A DNA stretch of 59,060 bases from Alphaproteobacteria bacterium. Lineage in GTDB: Bacteria; Pseudomonadota; Alphaproteobacteria; UBA2966. The position numbers and the translations under genes were made by a program. The stretch's first letter is position 1, and every line of letters starts with the position of its first letter. Below the pieces are notes generated by a model. The model had not been told where the DNA came from, made no database searches, and was given only the letters and a program-made list of their open reading frames with translations. This document shows, piece by piece, positions 9,536 to 17,644 of this stretch. Location: NCBI GenBank assembly GCA_021296255.1, contig JAGWAU010000008.1:1-59060 (forward strand). Direction: 5' to 3'.

Positions 9536-10489
9536 TTGACGCCGGCGGTGGTCAACGGGCACATCAGTTCCGTGACGGTACAAGCGCACCAACAGGGCGA
9601 TTACGCGCCCGTCGCCGGCATCTTCTTCATGCTGGCGGCGTCGGCGGTGTTCGTCGGTTCCGACTCGGTGGCCAAGCACCTTTCGGCAACCTTCGTCGTC
9701 GCGCAGATCCTGTGGGCGCGATACACGTTCCACCTGCTCTACCTGGCCGCGCTGACCAAGCCGCGGGACTACCGGCGCCTGATCGCCACGCGGGCCGGCA
9801 GGCTGCAGTTCGTCCGCTCCGCGTCGATCCTCACGTCCTCCCTCTGCTTCTACGTCGCGCTCAAACACATCCCCCTGGCCACCGCCGCGGCGATCAGCTT
9901 CATCTGGCCGCTCGTTGTCACCGCCCTGTCGATTCCGTTGCTGGGGGAGCGAGTCGGCATTCGGCGGTGGCTGGCGGTTTTCGTGGGTCTCGGCGGCGCC
10001 CTGGTCATCATCCGGCCGGGGTTCGGGTTTTTCCACTGGGCCGTGCTGATGCCGCTCGGTACGGCCTTCTTCTACGGGCTCTATCAGATCTGTACCCGTA
10101 AGGTGAGCCGCGTGGACTCGCCGCAGACGAGCCTCTTCTACACCGCCGTGCTGGGCGCACTGGTACTCAACCTCGCGACGCCCTTCTTCTGGGAGGCGCC
10201 GGATGCCCGAGACTGGATGACGATGCTCGGGTTCGGGGTCCTGACGATTTCAGGTCAGTTTCTGATCATCAAGGCGTTGACGTTGACGCCCGCGACGATC
10301 CTGGCTCCGTATGGGTACGTCTATCTTGTCTTTGCCGGCATTGCCGGATTCGTCGTTTTCGGGGACATTCCGGATGCCTTCACCATCGCGGGATCCTTGA
10401 TCATCACCGCCAGCGGACTGTTCGTGTACTTCCGGGAGCGCGTCCACGCCCGCCGATCCGCCGTCGTGAAGGTCCCGCCGGAACGCTAA
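9536..10489 (+). CDS. EamA/DMT family transporter (first of tandem pair)
   Basis: About 317 residues with ten predicted hydrophobic helices in two EamA repeats, the drug/metabolite transporter fold in the inner membrane. Each repeat ends in the usual motif: IPLLGERVGIRRWLAVFVGLGGAL in the first and a helix ending YFRERVHARR at the C-terminus. The substrate is unknown. The start is uncertain: TTG at 9536 is the longest; GTG codons at 9548 or 9572 are equally possible because the first helix begins around residue 25. A second EamA gene with the same layout follows at 10674 and is clearly a paralogue (shared WARYTFH, RLQFxRSA and IIRPG motifs). Confidence 0.85.
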   Translation: MTPAVVNGHISSVTVQAHQQGDYAPVAGIFFMLAASAVFVGSDSVAKHLSATFVVAQILWARYTFHLLYLAALTKPRDYRRLIATRAGRLQFVRSASILTSSLCFYVALKHIPLATAAAISFIWPLVVTALSIPLLGERVGIRRWLAVFVGLGGALVIIRPGFGFFHWAVLMPLGTAFFYGLYQICTRKVSRVDSPQTSLFYTAVLGALVLNLATPFFWEAPDARDWMTMLGFGVLTISGQFLIIKALTLTPATILAPYGYVYLVFAGIAGFVVFGDIPDAFTIAGSLIITASGLFVYFRERVHARRSAVVKVPPER

Positions 10490-10673
10490 CCACGGAGGCA
10501 GGGGGGATGCTCGCGAGAGGCGGAACTCCCGCCCATCGGAACATCGTTTCTCCGGATATCGCGTTCGAATCCTTCAGGGGCTCTCCGCGCCTCCGTGGTC
10601 AATCCGCCCCGATGGCGGTTTACTCCCGCCGGCGCGGCGTATATGAGCGGTGCCGCAATCGGCGTCGGGGTCC

Positions 10674-11588
10674 ATGAACAGCAGCACGGGTGCGGCGGTC
10701 CAGCAGACGAACGTCGTTCGGGCGATAGCCTTCATCGCCGTCGGCATGACGTTCTTCGGCCTGTCCGACGCACTGGCCAAGCTGCTCGTCGCTGACCTTC
10801 CCGTTTTCGAGGTGGTGTGGGCCCGTTACACCTTTCACTTCGTCTTCCTGTTCGTGTTGCTCCGGCCCAAGAGCCTCCGGCGGCTCGTTCGGACCCGGCA
10901 TCCGCGCCTTCAGTTCACCCGATCGGCCATGCATTTCATGGCGGCGTTTTGCGCCTTCCTGGCGCTCCGCTATCTGCCGCTGGCAGAGGCCACGGCCATC
11001 GCCTTCCTGTGGCCGCTGCTGGCCAGCGTGCTCTCCGTGCCCATTCTCGGAGAGCGCGTCGGCAAGTGGCGTTGGGCGGCGATCTTCGTCGGTCTGGCCG
11101 GGGCGCTGATCATCATCCGGCCGGGACTGGGCGTGGTTCATTGGGCCGCGTTCCTGGCTCTCGGCATGGCGGCCGCCTATGCCGCCTACCACGTGCTGAC
11201 CCGTCGGGTCGGCGCGGCCGATCCCTTCATGACCAGCTTGTTCTACATGGGAACGGTCGGCGTGGTGGTCACGACGGCGACGCTGCCGTTCATTTGGATG
11301 CCGCCCGACCGGACGCAGTGGCTGCTGCTGGCGACGCTCGGGCTGTCCGGCGCGACGAGCCATTTCTGTGTCATCCAGGCGCTGCAGAACGCAGGCGCCT
11401 CGACCCTGGCGCCCTTCGGTTACATTCACCTCGTTTCCGCCACGCTCCTCGGCTACGTGATCTTCGATGCGCTGCCCGACGGCCCCACGATCGTAGGTGC
11501 GCTGATCATCGTCCTGAGCGGACTGTTTCTGTTCTATCGGGAGCGGGTTCGGACGCGCGAAGCGGGCGGTCGGGAGAGCCGGGAATGA
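10674..11588 (+). CDS. EamA/DMT family transporter (second of tandem pair)
   Basis: A 304-residue, ten-helix inner-membrane transporter of the EamA family, a tandem paralogue of the gene at 9536. Both share the segment VWARYTFH or ILWARYTFH, followed by RRL and RLQFxRSA. Both have an LPLAEATAIAFLWPL-like helix and ERVGxxRWxAxFVGLxGAL. The pair therefore arose by duplication and may transport related small molecules or act together. The start at ATG 10674 is favoured over the GTG at 10650. A spacer of about 185 bases without a recognisable gene separates the two. Confidence 0.87.
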   Translation: MNSSTGAAVQQTNVVRAIAFIAVGMTFFGLSDALAKLLVADLPVFEVVWARYTFHFVFLFVLLRPKSLRRLVRTRHPRLQFTRSAMHFMAAFCAFLALRYLPLAEATAIAFLWPLLASVLSVPILGERVGKWRWAAIFVGLAGALIIIRPGLGVVHWAAFLALGMAAAYAAYHVLTRRVGAADPFMTSLFYMGTVGVVVTTATLPFIWMPPDRTQWLLLATLGLSGATSHFCVIQALQNAGASTLAPFGYIHLVSATLLGYVIFDALPDGPTIVGALIIVLSGLFLFYRERVRTREAGGRESRE

Positions 11589-11670
11589 CTCCCACCCCGG
11601 CATTCCTTGTCACCTACCCGGCAGGCCGTGTCGGAGGGCGAAAAAGGAGATGAAGCAGCCATTCCTCGCT

Positions 11671-11712
11671 TCTCCCTCCTGTCAGGGGGAGGCCGGGGAA
11701 AGGGTGGGCCCC
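11671..11712. repeat. REP-like GC-rich stem-loop between eamA and tag
   Basis: CTCCCTCCTGTCAGGGGGAG plus the downstream GGGGAAAGGGTGGG make a hairpin of the same type as at 2551 and 9311. It lies between convergent genes (EamA on plus, tag on minus), where a bidirectional terminator is expected. Confidence 0.5.
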
Positions 11713-11753
11713 CAACGTCGTGCGAACTATGCGAAAGACTTGGCGCGGGAGGG

Positions 11754-12314
11754 TCAAACCTCCTCGTAGCGGAAGCAGTCGACGACGTGGTCGTTCACGA
11801 TGCCGACGGCCTGCATGAAGGCGTAGCAGATGGTGGGGCCGCAGAAACCGAATCCCCGGGCCTTGAGGGCCTTGCTCATGGCCCGGGACTCGGGCGACTC
11901 GGCGGGAACGTCCTGTCGGCGCCCGTAGGCATTCTTGATGGTACGGCCGTCCGTGAACTGCCAGATGAAGTCGTTGAAGGTCTGGCCGGACTCCAGCAGG
12001 TCGAGGTAGGCCCGGGCGTTTCTGACGGTGCCCTCGATCTTGGCGCGGTTGCGGACGATGCCCGCGTCCTTCATCAGCGATTCGACCTTGCGCCGGTCGT
12101 AGCGGGCGATGCGTGCCGGTTCGAAGCTGTCGAACGCGCCGCGGAAACTGTCCCGCTTCCGGAGGATGGTGATCCACGACAGTCCGGCCTGGAACCCGTC
12201 GAGGATCAGCTTTTCGAACAGGGTCCGGTCGTCGTGCTCGGGGACGCCCCACTCCTCGTCGTGATAGGCGACGTACAGCGGGTCTTCGCCCGGCCAGGAA
12301 CACCGCGTCTTCAT
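11754..12314 (-). CDS. tag: DNA-3-methyladenine glycosylase I
   Basis: A 186-residue base-excision repair enzyme that removes 3-methyladenine from alkylated DNA. It opens MKTRCSWPGEDPLYVAYHDE followed by EWG, the family signature. The zinc ligands known from E. coli TAG are present: Cys5 and His19 at the N-terminus, and His plus Cys in VNDHVVDCFRYEE near the end. The helix-hairpin-helix core (GFCGPTICYAFMQAVG) is intact. The start ATG at 12314 overlaps the TGA of the VOC gene upstream (ATGA overlap 12311-12314), so translation is coupled. Confidence 0.96.
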   Translation of the reverse strand: MKTRCSWPGEDPLYVAYHDEEWGVPEHDDRTLFEKLILDGFQAGLSWITILRKRDSFRGAFDSFEPARIARYDRRKVESLMKDAGIVRNRAKIEGTVRNARAYLDLLESGQTFNDFIWQFTDGRTIKNAYGRRQDVPAESPESRAMSKALKARGFGFCGPTICYAFMQAVGIVNDHVVDCFRYEEV

Positions 12315-12697
12315 GGGACCAACGGGGAGTCGGTGCGGCATACGGCCTCCACCTTCGCACCCGTGGGATCGAAGACGAAGGCGCCGTAGTAGTCGGGGCC
12401 GTACATGGGCCGCGGTCCGGGCGCGCCCGCATCCCGCCCGCCGTGGGTGAGCGCCGCCGCATGGAACGCGTCGACGGCCTCTTTGGTCGTCGCGGCGAAG
12501 CCGACGTGAAATCCGCGCCCCGGCGAAAAATCGGATTGCTCGGACGCGCCGATCCAGAACGTCGCCCGGTCGTAACCGTAACCGATCGTGGTCGGCAGCT
12601 CCCTGAACCGTCGCATGCCGAGAGCTCCCAGGGCAGCGTCGTAGAATGCGGCGCTCACTTCGAGGTCGGTCACGCCGATGGACACGTGGTCGATCAT
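12311..12697 (-). CDS. VOC/glyoxalase family protein
   Basis: A 128-residue protein with the vicinal-oxygen-chelate fold: two beta-alpha-beta-beta-beta modules, beginning MIDHVSIGVTDLEVSAAFYD and ending in FVFDPTGAKVEAVCR. The conserved His (HVS) at the start and Glu (KVEAVC) near the end are typical metal ligands. The substrate is unknown; relatives include glyoxalase, fosfomycin-resistance and dioxygenase proteins. Start at ATG 12697. It shares 4 bases with tag (ATGA) and lies 44 bases downstream of the ygfZ-like gene, so the three are likely one operon. Confidence 0.85.
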   Translation of the reverse strand: MIDHVSIGVTDLEVSAAFYDAALGALGMRRFRELPTTIGYGYDRATFWIGASEQSDFSPGRGFHVGFAATTKEAVDAFHAAALTHGGRDAGAPGPRPMYGPDYYGAFVFDPTGAKVEAVCRTDSPLVP

Positions 12698-12741
12698 GTC
12701 ATGCTCCGGTCTTGGGCGGTTCGCAGCCGAGGCGGCGGCCG

Positions 12742-13677
12742 TTACCTCGGCTCCGCGTCGGCCGTGTCGTCGAGCACCATCCACGCCGGCACGTCGGGCG
12801 TGATCTCGGTTTCGCCGGCCGTCAATGACAAGCCCTGTTCTCGCGCCGACTTCAGAGACTCGATCCTCAACAGGGCGAGACCTCTCCGGCCTGCGCTCGA
12901 CCGCATTTCGCCGACGTTCTTGTCGTTGAGCGTAATTGCCGTACCGGTGGCGGGCAGGGCTCTTTCCGACCTGACGGGGAACAATCGTTTGCGGATCTTG
13001 GCGCGATAATGGGTGCGCGCCGTCAATTCCTGGCCGACGTAGCAGCCCTTCTCGTAATCGATGGCGTTGAGATCGTCGAGATTGCACTCCAGGGGAAAGG
13101 ACCTCTCGACGAGAATATCCCGGCTGCCGTCGGGGATTCCGTGTGACAGGCGCAGCTCGTCGTACACGCCGCTCCCGGTGCGCACGAAGCCGGACTCTTC
13201 GAGCAATCGGGTGATCGTGGAGGCCGGACCGATGGCCCGCGCCCCGAGCGCGGCGAGGCGCGGGTCGACAAAGGTCACGCCGCCCGCCCGCGGGGCCGCC
13301 GTGCCGGCTTCTGGTTCGAGGCCGAGGGCGGGCGCGGCCTCGTGACCGAAAGCCGCGTATACGGCCCAGTCCGGCGTCGCCCGCTCCAGCACGACGTCGG
13401 CACGAAGCCGGTACATGCCGAATCGTCGTTCCAGATCGTCGATGCGCCCGGCCTCCGCGTCGAGGAGATAGGCGCCGTCGCCCGCCGGATGAGCCGCGAC
13501 GAAAAAGTCATGCAGGAACTTGCCTTGCGGAGTCAGTAGTGTCCCGTAGATGGTTCGATTCGGACTCACACGATCGACGTCGTTGGAGACCAGGTTCTGG
13601 AGAAACGCGCCCGCGTCCGCGCCCGAAACCACGAGCAGGCCGCGCATTTCCAGGACGGTGAAATTCCTTTCGGTCAT
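12742..13677 (-). CDS. ygfZ: YgfZ/GcvT-domain folate-binding protein
   Basis: A 311-residue relative of the glycine-cleavage T-protein. YgfZ proteins bind tetrahydrofolate and help maintain certain iron-sulfur enzymes, including MiaB-type tRNA modification. The diagnostic motif K-G-C-Y-x-G-Q-E is present in NAIDYEKGCYVGQELTARTH, around residue 220. The N-terminal region has the T-protein pattern LVVSGADAGAFLQNLVSNDV and TPQGKFLHDFFV. It heads the minus-strand unit ygfZ-VOC-tag and is divergent from the glycosyltransferase at 13879 across about 200 bases. Confidence 0.9.
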   Translation of the reverse strand: MTERNFTVLEMRGLLVVSGADAGAFLQNLVSNDVDRVSPNRTIYGTLLTPQGKFLHDFFVAAHPAGDGAYLLDAEAGRIDDLERRFGMYRLRADVVLERATPDWAVYAAFGHEAAPALGLEPEAGTAAPRAGGVTFVDPRLAALGARAIGPASTITRLLEESGFVRTGSGVYDELRLSHGIPDGSRDILVERSFPLECNLDDLNAIDYEKGCYVGQELTARTHYRAKIRKRLFPVRSERALPATGTAITLNDKNVGEMRSSAGRRGLALLRIESLKSAREQGLSLTAGETEITPDVPAWMVLDDTADAEPR

Positions 13678-13878
13678 GTCGGGAGGTTCCTCGATCTACG
13701 TGCCGGTAGAGTTATGCGAGGCCCGTCCGTCTGGCAAGGGCGCTCTTGGCAGCGACGCGCGGCCGGGCGTATAACCGCTGGCGGTTGAGGCTCGGCCGCC
13801 GGGACGATGCGCCTTCGCCCTGACGGCAGGGCTCTTTCCCATACTGTCCCATCTCGAGGCCCGCCTCGGGGAGGAGTG

Positions 13879-14964
13879 ATGCGGATCCTTCAGGCCATGG
13901 CGGGTGGTGAACGGGGCGGGGCCGAAGCGTTCTTCGTCTGGCTCTGTCGGTCCCTCGCCGGGCGCGGCATCGATCAGCGCGCCGTGCTGCGGCCCCACTC
14001 GGCGCGCGAGGCGGCGCTGCGCGATGCCGGGGTCGATGCCGTGGCGGCGGCTTTCGGCGGGCCTCTAGACCTGTTCACGCCGCGGACATTGCGCCGCGAG
14101 ATCGAGCATTTCCGGCCCGACATCGTCATAACCTGGATGAGCCGTGCGACCGCGTTCTGCCCGGCCGCGTCCCCCGGTCATCGTTTCCTGCACCTGGGCG
14201 CGCCCACGGGGTATTACGATCCCAAATACTATCGCCGCTGCGGCCATCTCATGGTGACCACGGCCGATCTCAAGCGTTTTTTCGTTGAAAGTGGCTGGGT
14301 CGACGCCCGGGTTTCGGTCATCCCTCATTTCATTCCGGATCGATGCGGCGCACCCGCGTCGCGCGCCGCGTTCGAGACGCCCGAGGACGCGCCCCTCCTC
14401 CTGGCATTGGGACGGTTGCACGAAACCAAGGGCTTCGATGTGCTGCTCGAGGCCATGCGCGGCCTCACGTCCCACTATCTGTGGATCGGAGGTTCGGGAC
14501 CGTTGGAGGGCGACTTGAAGCAACGCGCGATCGATCTCGGCGTCGGCGACCGGGTCCGCTTTCTCGGCTGGCGCGACGATACGCCGTCGCTGTTCGCCGC
14601 CGCGGACGTCTTCGTATGTTCGTCGCGGCGCGAGTCCTTTGGCCTCATGGTCGTCGAGGCGTGGATGCACCGGGTGCCCATCGTCGCCGCCGCGGCCGAG
14701 GGACCGGCGGACCTGATCGACCATGGCGTCAACGGTCTGCTGGTTCCCAAGGAGGAAAGCGCCGCCCTTGCCGGCACCATCTCGCGGCTGGCGAGAGATT
14801 CCGCCCTGGCGCGGCGGCTGGTCGCCTCCGGCCGCGACACCTATGAAAGGGTTTATGCCGAGGACGCCGGGTGCCGCCGGTATATCGAACTGTTCGAGGG
14901 GCTGACGGCATCTCGACCCGGGCACGACAACCGTCAGGTGGATCAAGTGGGCGGCTTGAGGTGA
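13879..14964 (+). CDS. Glycosyltransferase, GT4 family
   Basis: A 361-residue GT-B fold enzyme. The N-terminal half starts MRILQAMAGGERGGAEAFF, a nucleotide-sugar transferase entry loop (GGAE). The C-terminal Rossmann domain has LLALGRLHETKGFDVLLEAM and the E-x7-E motif in SSRRESFGLMVVEAWM, which is typical of GT4 retaining transferases using NDP-sugars. The acceptor is probably a cell-envelope glycan or lipid, but this is inference. The start ATG at 13879 has a strong GGGGAGGAG ribosome-binding site. The stop is 2 bases from the next ATG, indicating an operon with the dihydroorotase. Confidence 0.87.
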   Translation: MRILQAMAGGERGGAEAFFVWLCRSLAGRGIDQRAVLRPHSAREAALRDAGVDAVAAAFGGPLDLFTPRTLRREIEHFRPDIVITWMSRATAFCPAASPGHRFLHLGAPTGYYDPKYYRRCGHLMVTTADLKRFFVESGWVDARVSVIPHFIPDRCGAPASRAAFETPEDAPLLLALGRLHETKGFDVLLEAMRGLTSHYLWIGGSGPLEGDLKQRAIDLGVGDRVRFLGWRDDTPSLFAAADVFVCSSRRESFGLMVVEAWMHRVPIVAAAAEGPADLIDHGVNGLLVPKEESAALAGTISRLARDSALARRLVASGRDTYERVYAEDAGCRRYIELFEGLTASRPGHDNRQVDQVGGLR

Positions 14965-14966
14965 GC

Positions 14967-16298
14967 ATGGCTTACGACCTCGTTATCCGCGGTGGGACGC
15001 TCGTCACCCATGAGGGGACTGGCGCGGGCGACGTCGGGGTGAGAGACGGGCGCACCGTCGCGGTGGGCGATCTCTCCCGGACGGACGGAGGCGAGGTCAT
15101 CGACGCGACCGGCCTCCATGTTCTTCCCGGCATCATCGACACGCAGGTGCATTTCCGGGAGCCCGGCAACGAGCATAAGGAGGACCTCGAAAGCGGTACC
15201 CGCGCCGCGGTCATGGGCGGGGTCACGGCCGTCTTCGAGATGCCCAACACCGACCCGCCGACCACCACGCCGGAGGCATTGGCCGACAAGCTGGACCGGG
15301 CCGACGGGCGGGCCTGGTCGGACTATGCGTTTTATGTCGGCGCCACGCCGGAAAATGCGGAGACCCTCGGTGAACTCGAAAATCTCCCGGGATGCTGCGG
15401 TATCAAGATCTTCATGGGTTCTTCGACAGGCAGCCTGCTCGTGCCCGACGACGCCTCCCTGCGGCGCGTGCTGGAGAACAGCCGGCGCCGCGTCGCGGTC
15501 CATGCGGAAGACGAAGAACGCCTGAAGGCACGCGCCCGCATCGCGTCGGAAGCGGCGCACCCCCGGGCGCATCCCGAATGGCGCGACGTCGAGACGGCGT
15601 TCAACGCCACCCGGCGGCTGATTTCGCTCGCCGAGGAGCTGCGCCGCCGGGTGCACGTGCTCCACGTGACCACGCGGGAGGAAGCGACATATCTCGCCGG
15701 TCACAAGGACGTGGCGAGCGTCGAAGTGACGCCGCAGCATCTGACTCTCGAGGCTCCCCATTGCTACGACCGCCTGGGCGCTTTCGCACAGATGAATCCA
15801 CCCGTCCGCGAGGCGCGTCACCGGAGCGGTCTCTGGCAGGCCGTGGCAAATGGCGTGGTGGACGTCATCGGCTCGGACCATGCGCCGCACACGCGCGACG
15901 AGAAAAGCCGGATCTATCCGAAAACACCGTCGGGGATGCCGGGCGTGCAGACTCTGCTGCCCGTCATGTTGAACCACGTCCACGCAGGGCGTTTGTCGTT
16001 GACGCGCTTGATCGATCTCCTCTGCCAGGGACCGAACCGGTTGTTCGGGATCGTCGGCAAAGGGCGGCTGGCGGTGGGCTACGATGCCGACTTCACGTTG
16101 GTCGACCTCGCGGCATCGCGCGAGATCACGGACGACTGGGTTGCCGCCAAGTGCGGGTGGACCCCCTTCGCCGGCATGACGGTCACGGGATGGCCGGTCG
16201 GGACCATCATTCGCGGCCGGCCCGCGATGCGGGAAGGTCAGCTCATCGACGAGCCCTCGGGCCGTGTGATGCGGTTTTACGAGGGCGCGGGCCCTTGA
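14967..16298 (+). CDS. pyrC: Dihydroorotase (class I, alphaproteobacterial type)
   Basis: A 443-residue cyclic amidohydrolase that closes carbamoyl-aspartate to dihydroorotate in pyrimidine synthesis. The TIM-barrel motifs are DTQVHFREPG (the usual HxH has its first His replaced by Gln), EMPNTDPPTTT, GIKIFMGSSTG (bridging Lys), VHAE, HVLHVTTREE and GSDHAPHTRDEK. I recall the same DTQVHFREP form from other alphaproteobacterial dihydroorotases, so it is probably not inactivating. A second possibility is a related hydantoinase or allantoinase. Start ATG 14967, 2 bases after the glycosyltransferase stop. Confidence 0.83.
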   Translation: MAYDLVIRGGTLVTHEGTGAGDVGVRDGRTVAVGDLSRTDGGEVIDATGLHVLPGIIDTQVHFREPGNEHKEDLESGTRAAVMGGVTAVFEMPNTDPPTTTPEALADKLDRADGRAWSDYAFYVGATPENAETLGELENLPGCCGIKIFMGSSTGSLLVPDDASLRRVLENSRRRVAVHAEDEERLKARARIASEAAHPRAHPEWRDVETAFNATRRLISLAEELRRRVHVLHVTTREEATYLAGHKDVASVEVTPQHLTLEAPHCYDRLGAFAQMNPPVREARHRSGLWQAVANGVVDVIGSDHAPHTRDEKSRIYPKTPSGMPGVQTLLPVMLNHVHAGRLSLTRLIDLLCQGPNRLFGIVGKGRLAVGYDADFTLVDLAASREITDDWVAAKCGWTPFAGMTVTGWPVGTIIRGRPAMREGQLIDEPSGRVMRFYEGAGP

Positions 16299-16412
16299 CC
16301 CGCCGCCTCGGTCCTCACGCCTTGCCCGATGTTGTTGTTGGCGCGTCGGCTTCGACCGATTACAAATGCGCGATTGCTTGAGGACGACGGCAGCACGGGA
16401 GTGACCGACACC

Positions 16413-17411
16413 ATGACCGAGACCTTCAAGGCCCTGGTAGCTCGCGAGACCGATGGCGAGGTGGCATGCGAGTTCGAAGATCTGACGGCGGACGATCTGC
16501 CCGGGGATGGCGACGCCGTGATCTCGGTTGCGTACTCCACGCTCAACTACAAGGACGGCCTCGCCATCAAAGGCAACCAGGGCAAGGTCATGCGGAGTCT
16601 TCCGATGGTGCCGGGCATCGACCTCGCCGGCGTCGTGGAAGATCCCGGAAACTCCGGTCTCGAGCCGGGGGACGAGATCGTCGTCACCGGTTGGGGGCTC
16701 AGCGAAACGGCCTGGGGCGGCTATTCGCAGAAGACCAAGTTGAATTCCGACTGGTTGCTGCCGCTGCCCGAGGGGATTTCTCTAAAGCAATCGATGGCGA
16801 TCGGAACTGCCGGATTCACCGCCATGCTCTCGGTGATGGCCCTCGAGCACATGGGCCTCAAGCCGTCACAGGGCGAGGTCCTGGTGACCGGTGCCGCGGG
16901 CGGTGTCGGCAGCGTCGCCGTCGCGATTCTTGCGAACCTGGGCTACGACGTTGCGGCCTCGACGGGCCGCGCCGAACAGCACGATTACCTCGAGAGCTTG
17001 GGCGCCGGGAGCATCGTCGAGCGCGCGGAACTCGAAGAGGACGGCGGCCCCATGCGCAAGGCCCGCTGGGCCGGTGGGGTCGATACGGTCGGCAGCAGGA
17101 TCCTGGTCAATACCATGGCGCAGATCAAGCCCAACGGTTCGATCGCCGTCTGCGGCCTCGCCGCCGGTCCCGATTTGCCCGCTACGGTCATTCCCATCAT
17201 CCTGCGCGGTGTCTCTCTCCTCGGCATCAACTCCGTCCACATCTCGAACGAGAAGCGCAAGGTGGCGTGGGATCGACTCGCCAAGGAACTGCCGATGGAC
17301 CTGCTCGATTCCATGACCGAGGTCGTACCGTTCGTGAATCTGCCCGGCTTGGCTGGCGAGATCCTCAAGGGCCGGGTGCGGGGCCGCACCGTCGTCGACG
17401 TCAACGCCTGA
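16413..17411 (+). CDS. acuI: AcuI/YhdH-type acryloyl-CoA reductase (MDR family)
   Basis: A 332-residue NADPH-dependent zinc-free medium-chain reductase. It shows NYKDGLAIKGNQGKVMRSLP, the AcuI/YhdH signature, the nucleotide-binding VTGAAGGVGSVAVAILANLG and a C-terminal GRTVVDVNA. AcuI reduces toxic acryloyl-CoA to propionyl-CoA. Start ATG 16413; a GTG at 16401 would add four residues. The stop overlaps a hairpin (17406-17423). Its 3' portion occurs again, decayed, at 19561-19770 beyond an inserted cassette, so this is the intact copy of a partial duplication. Confidence 0.9.
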   Translation: MTETFKALVARETDGEVACEFEDLTADDLPGDGDAVISVAYSTLNYKDGLAIKGNQGKVMRSLPMVPGIDLAGVVEDPGNSGLEPGDEIVVTGWGLSETAWGGYSQKTKLNSDWLLPLPEGISLKQSMAIGTAGFTAMLSVMALEHMGLKPSQGEVLVTGAAGGVGSVAVAILANLGYDVAASTGRAEQHDYLESLGAGSIVERAELEEDGGPMRKARWAGGVDTVGSRILVNTMAQIKPNGSIAVCGLAAGPDLPATVIPIILRGVSLLGINSVHISNEKRKVAWDRLAKELPMDLLDSMTEVVPFVNLPGLAGEILKGRVRGRTVVDVNA

Positions 17412-17423
17412 GGACGCTCAGGC
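17406..17423. terminator. Hairpin at the acuI stop codon
   Basis: GCCTGAG-GACG-CTCAGGC is a perfect 7-bp stem around the TGA of acuI. No T tract follows, so terminator function is uncertain. The same hairpin, with loop GCAG, is repeated at 19765-19782 after the acuI remnant. Confidence 0.5.
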
Positions 17424-17429
17424 ATGATC

Positions 17430-17644
17430 GAACAAATTTTCCCGTTATCTCTGAAATGACGCTCGAAGCTTCCTCTCCATACGACGAATTGATTCGCCCT
17501 CCATATGATCGAATTGTAGCGAACGCGAAGGAATCTGGAAGGCTTGTCGGCCTTCGAGACGTGCTTCTTCCCAACCTGATTCCCGGCAAGTTGCGTGTCA
17601 GCAGCGCGTCCAAGTCAACGGAAGTAGCCAAATGGGCGCGATGA
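17430..17644 (+). pseudogene. hsdS: Orphan C-terminal tail of a type I restriction specificity subunit (HsdS)
   Basis: The frame reading [20 protein letters not shown], then [19 protein letters not shown] and NLIPGKLRV, is the characteristic end of HsdS proteins, where the last conserved helix precedes LLPxLxxGxLRV. HsdS reads the target site of type I restriction-modification complexes. Only about 65 residues remain; the two target-recognition domains, hsdM and hsdR are absent from the window. Base composition is visibly more AT-rich than the surroundings. The TGA stop (17642-17644) overlaps the ATG of the AAA gene (ATGA), so the original gene order HsdS-ATPase-DUF4276 is preserved at this junction. 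Confidence 0.75.
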
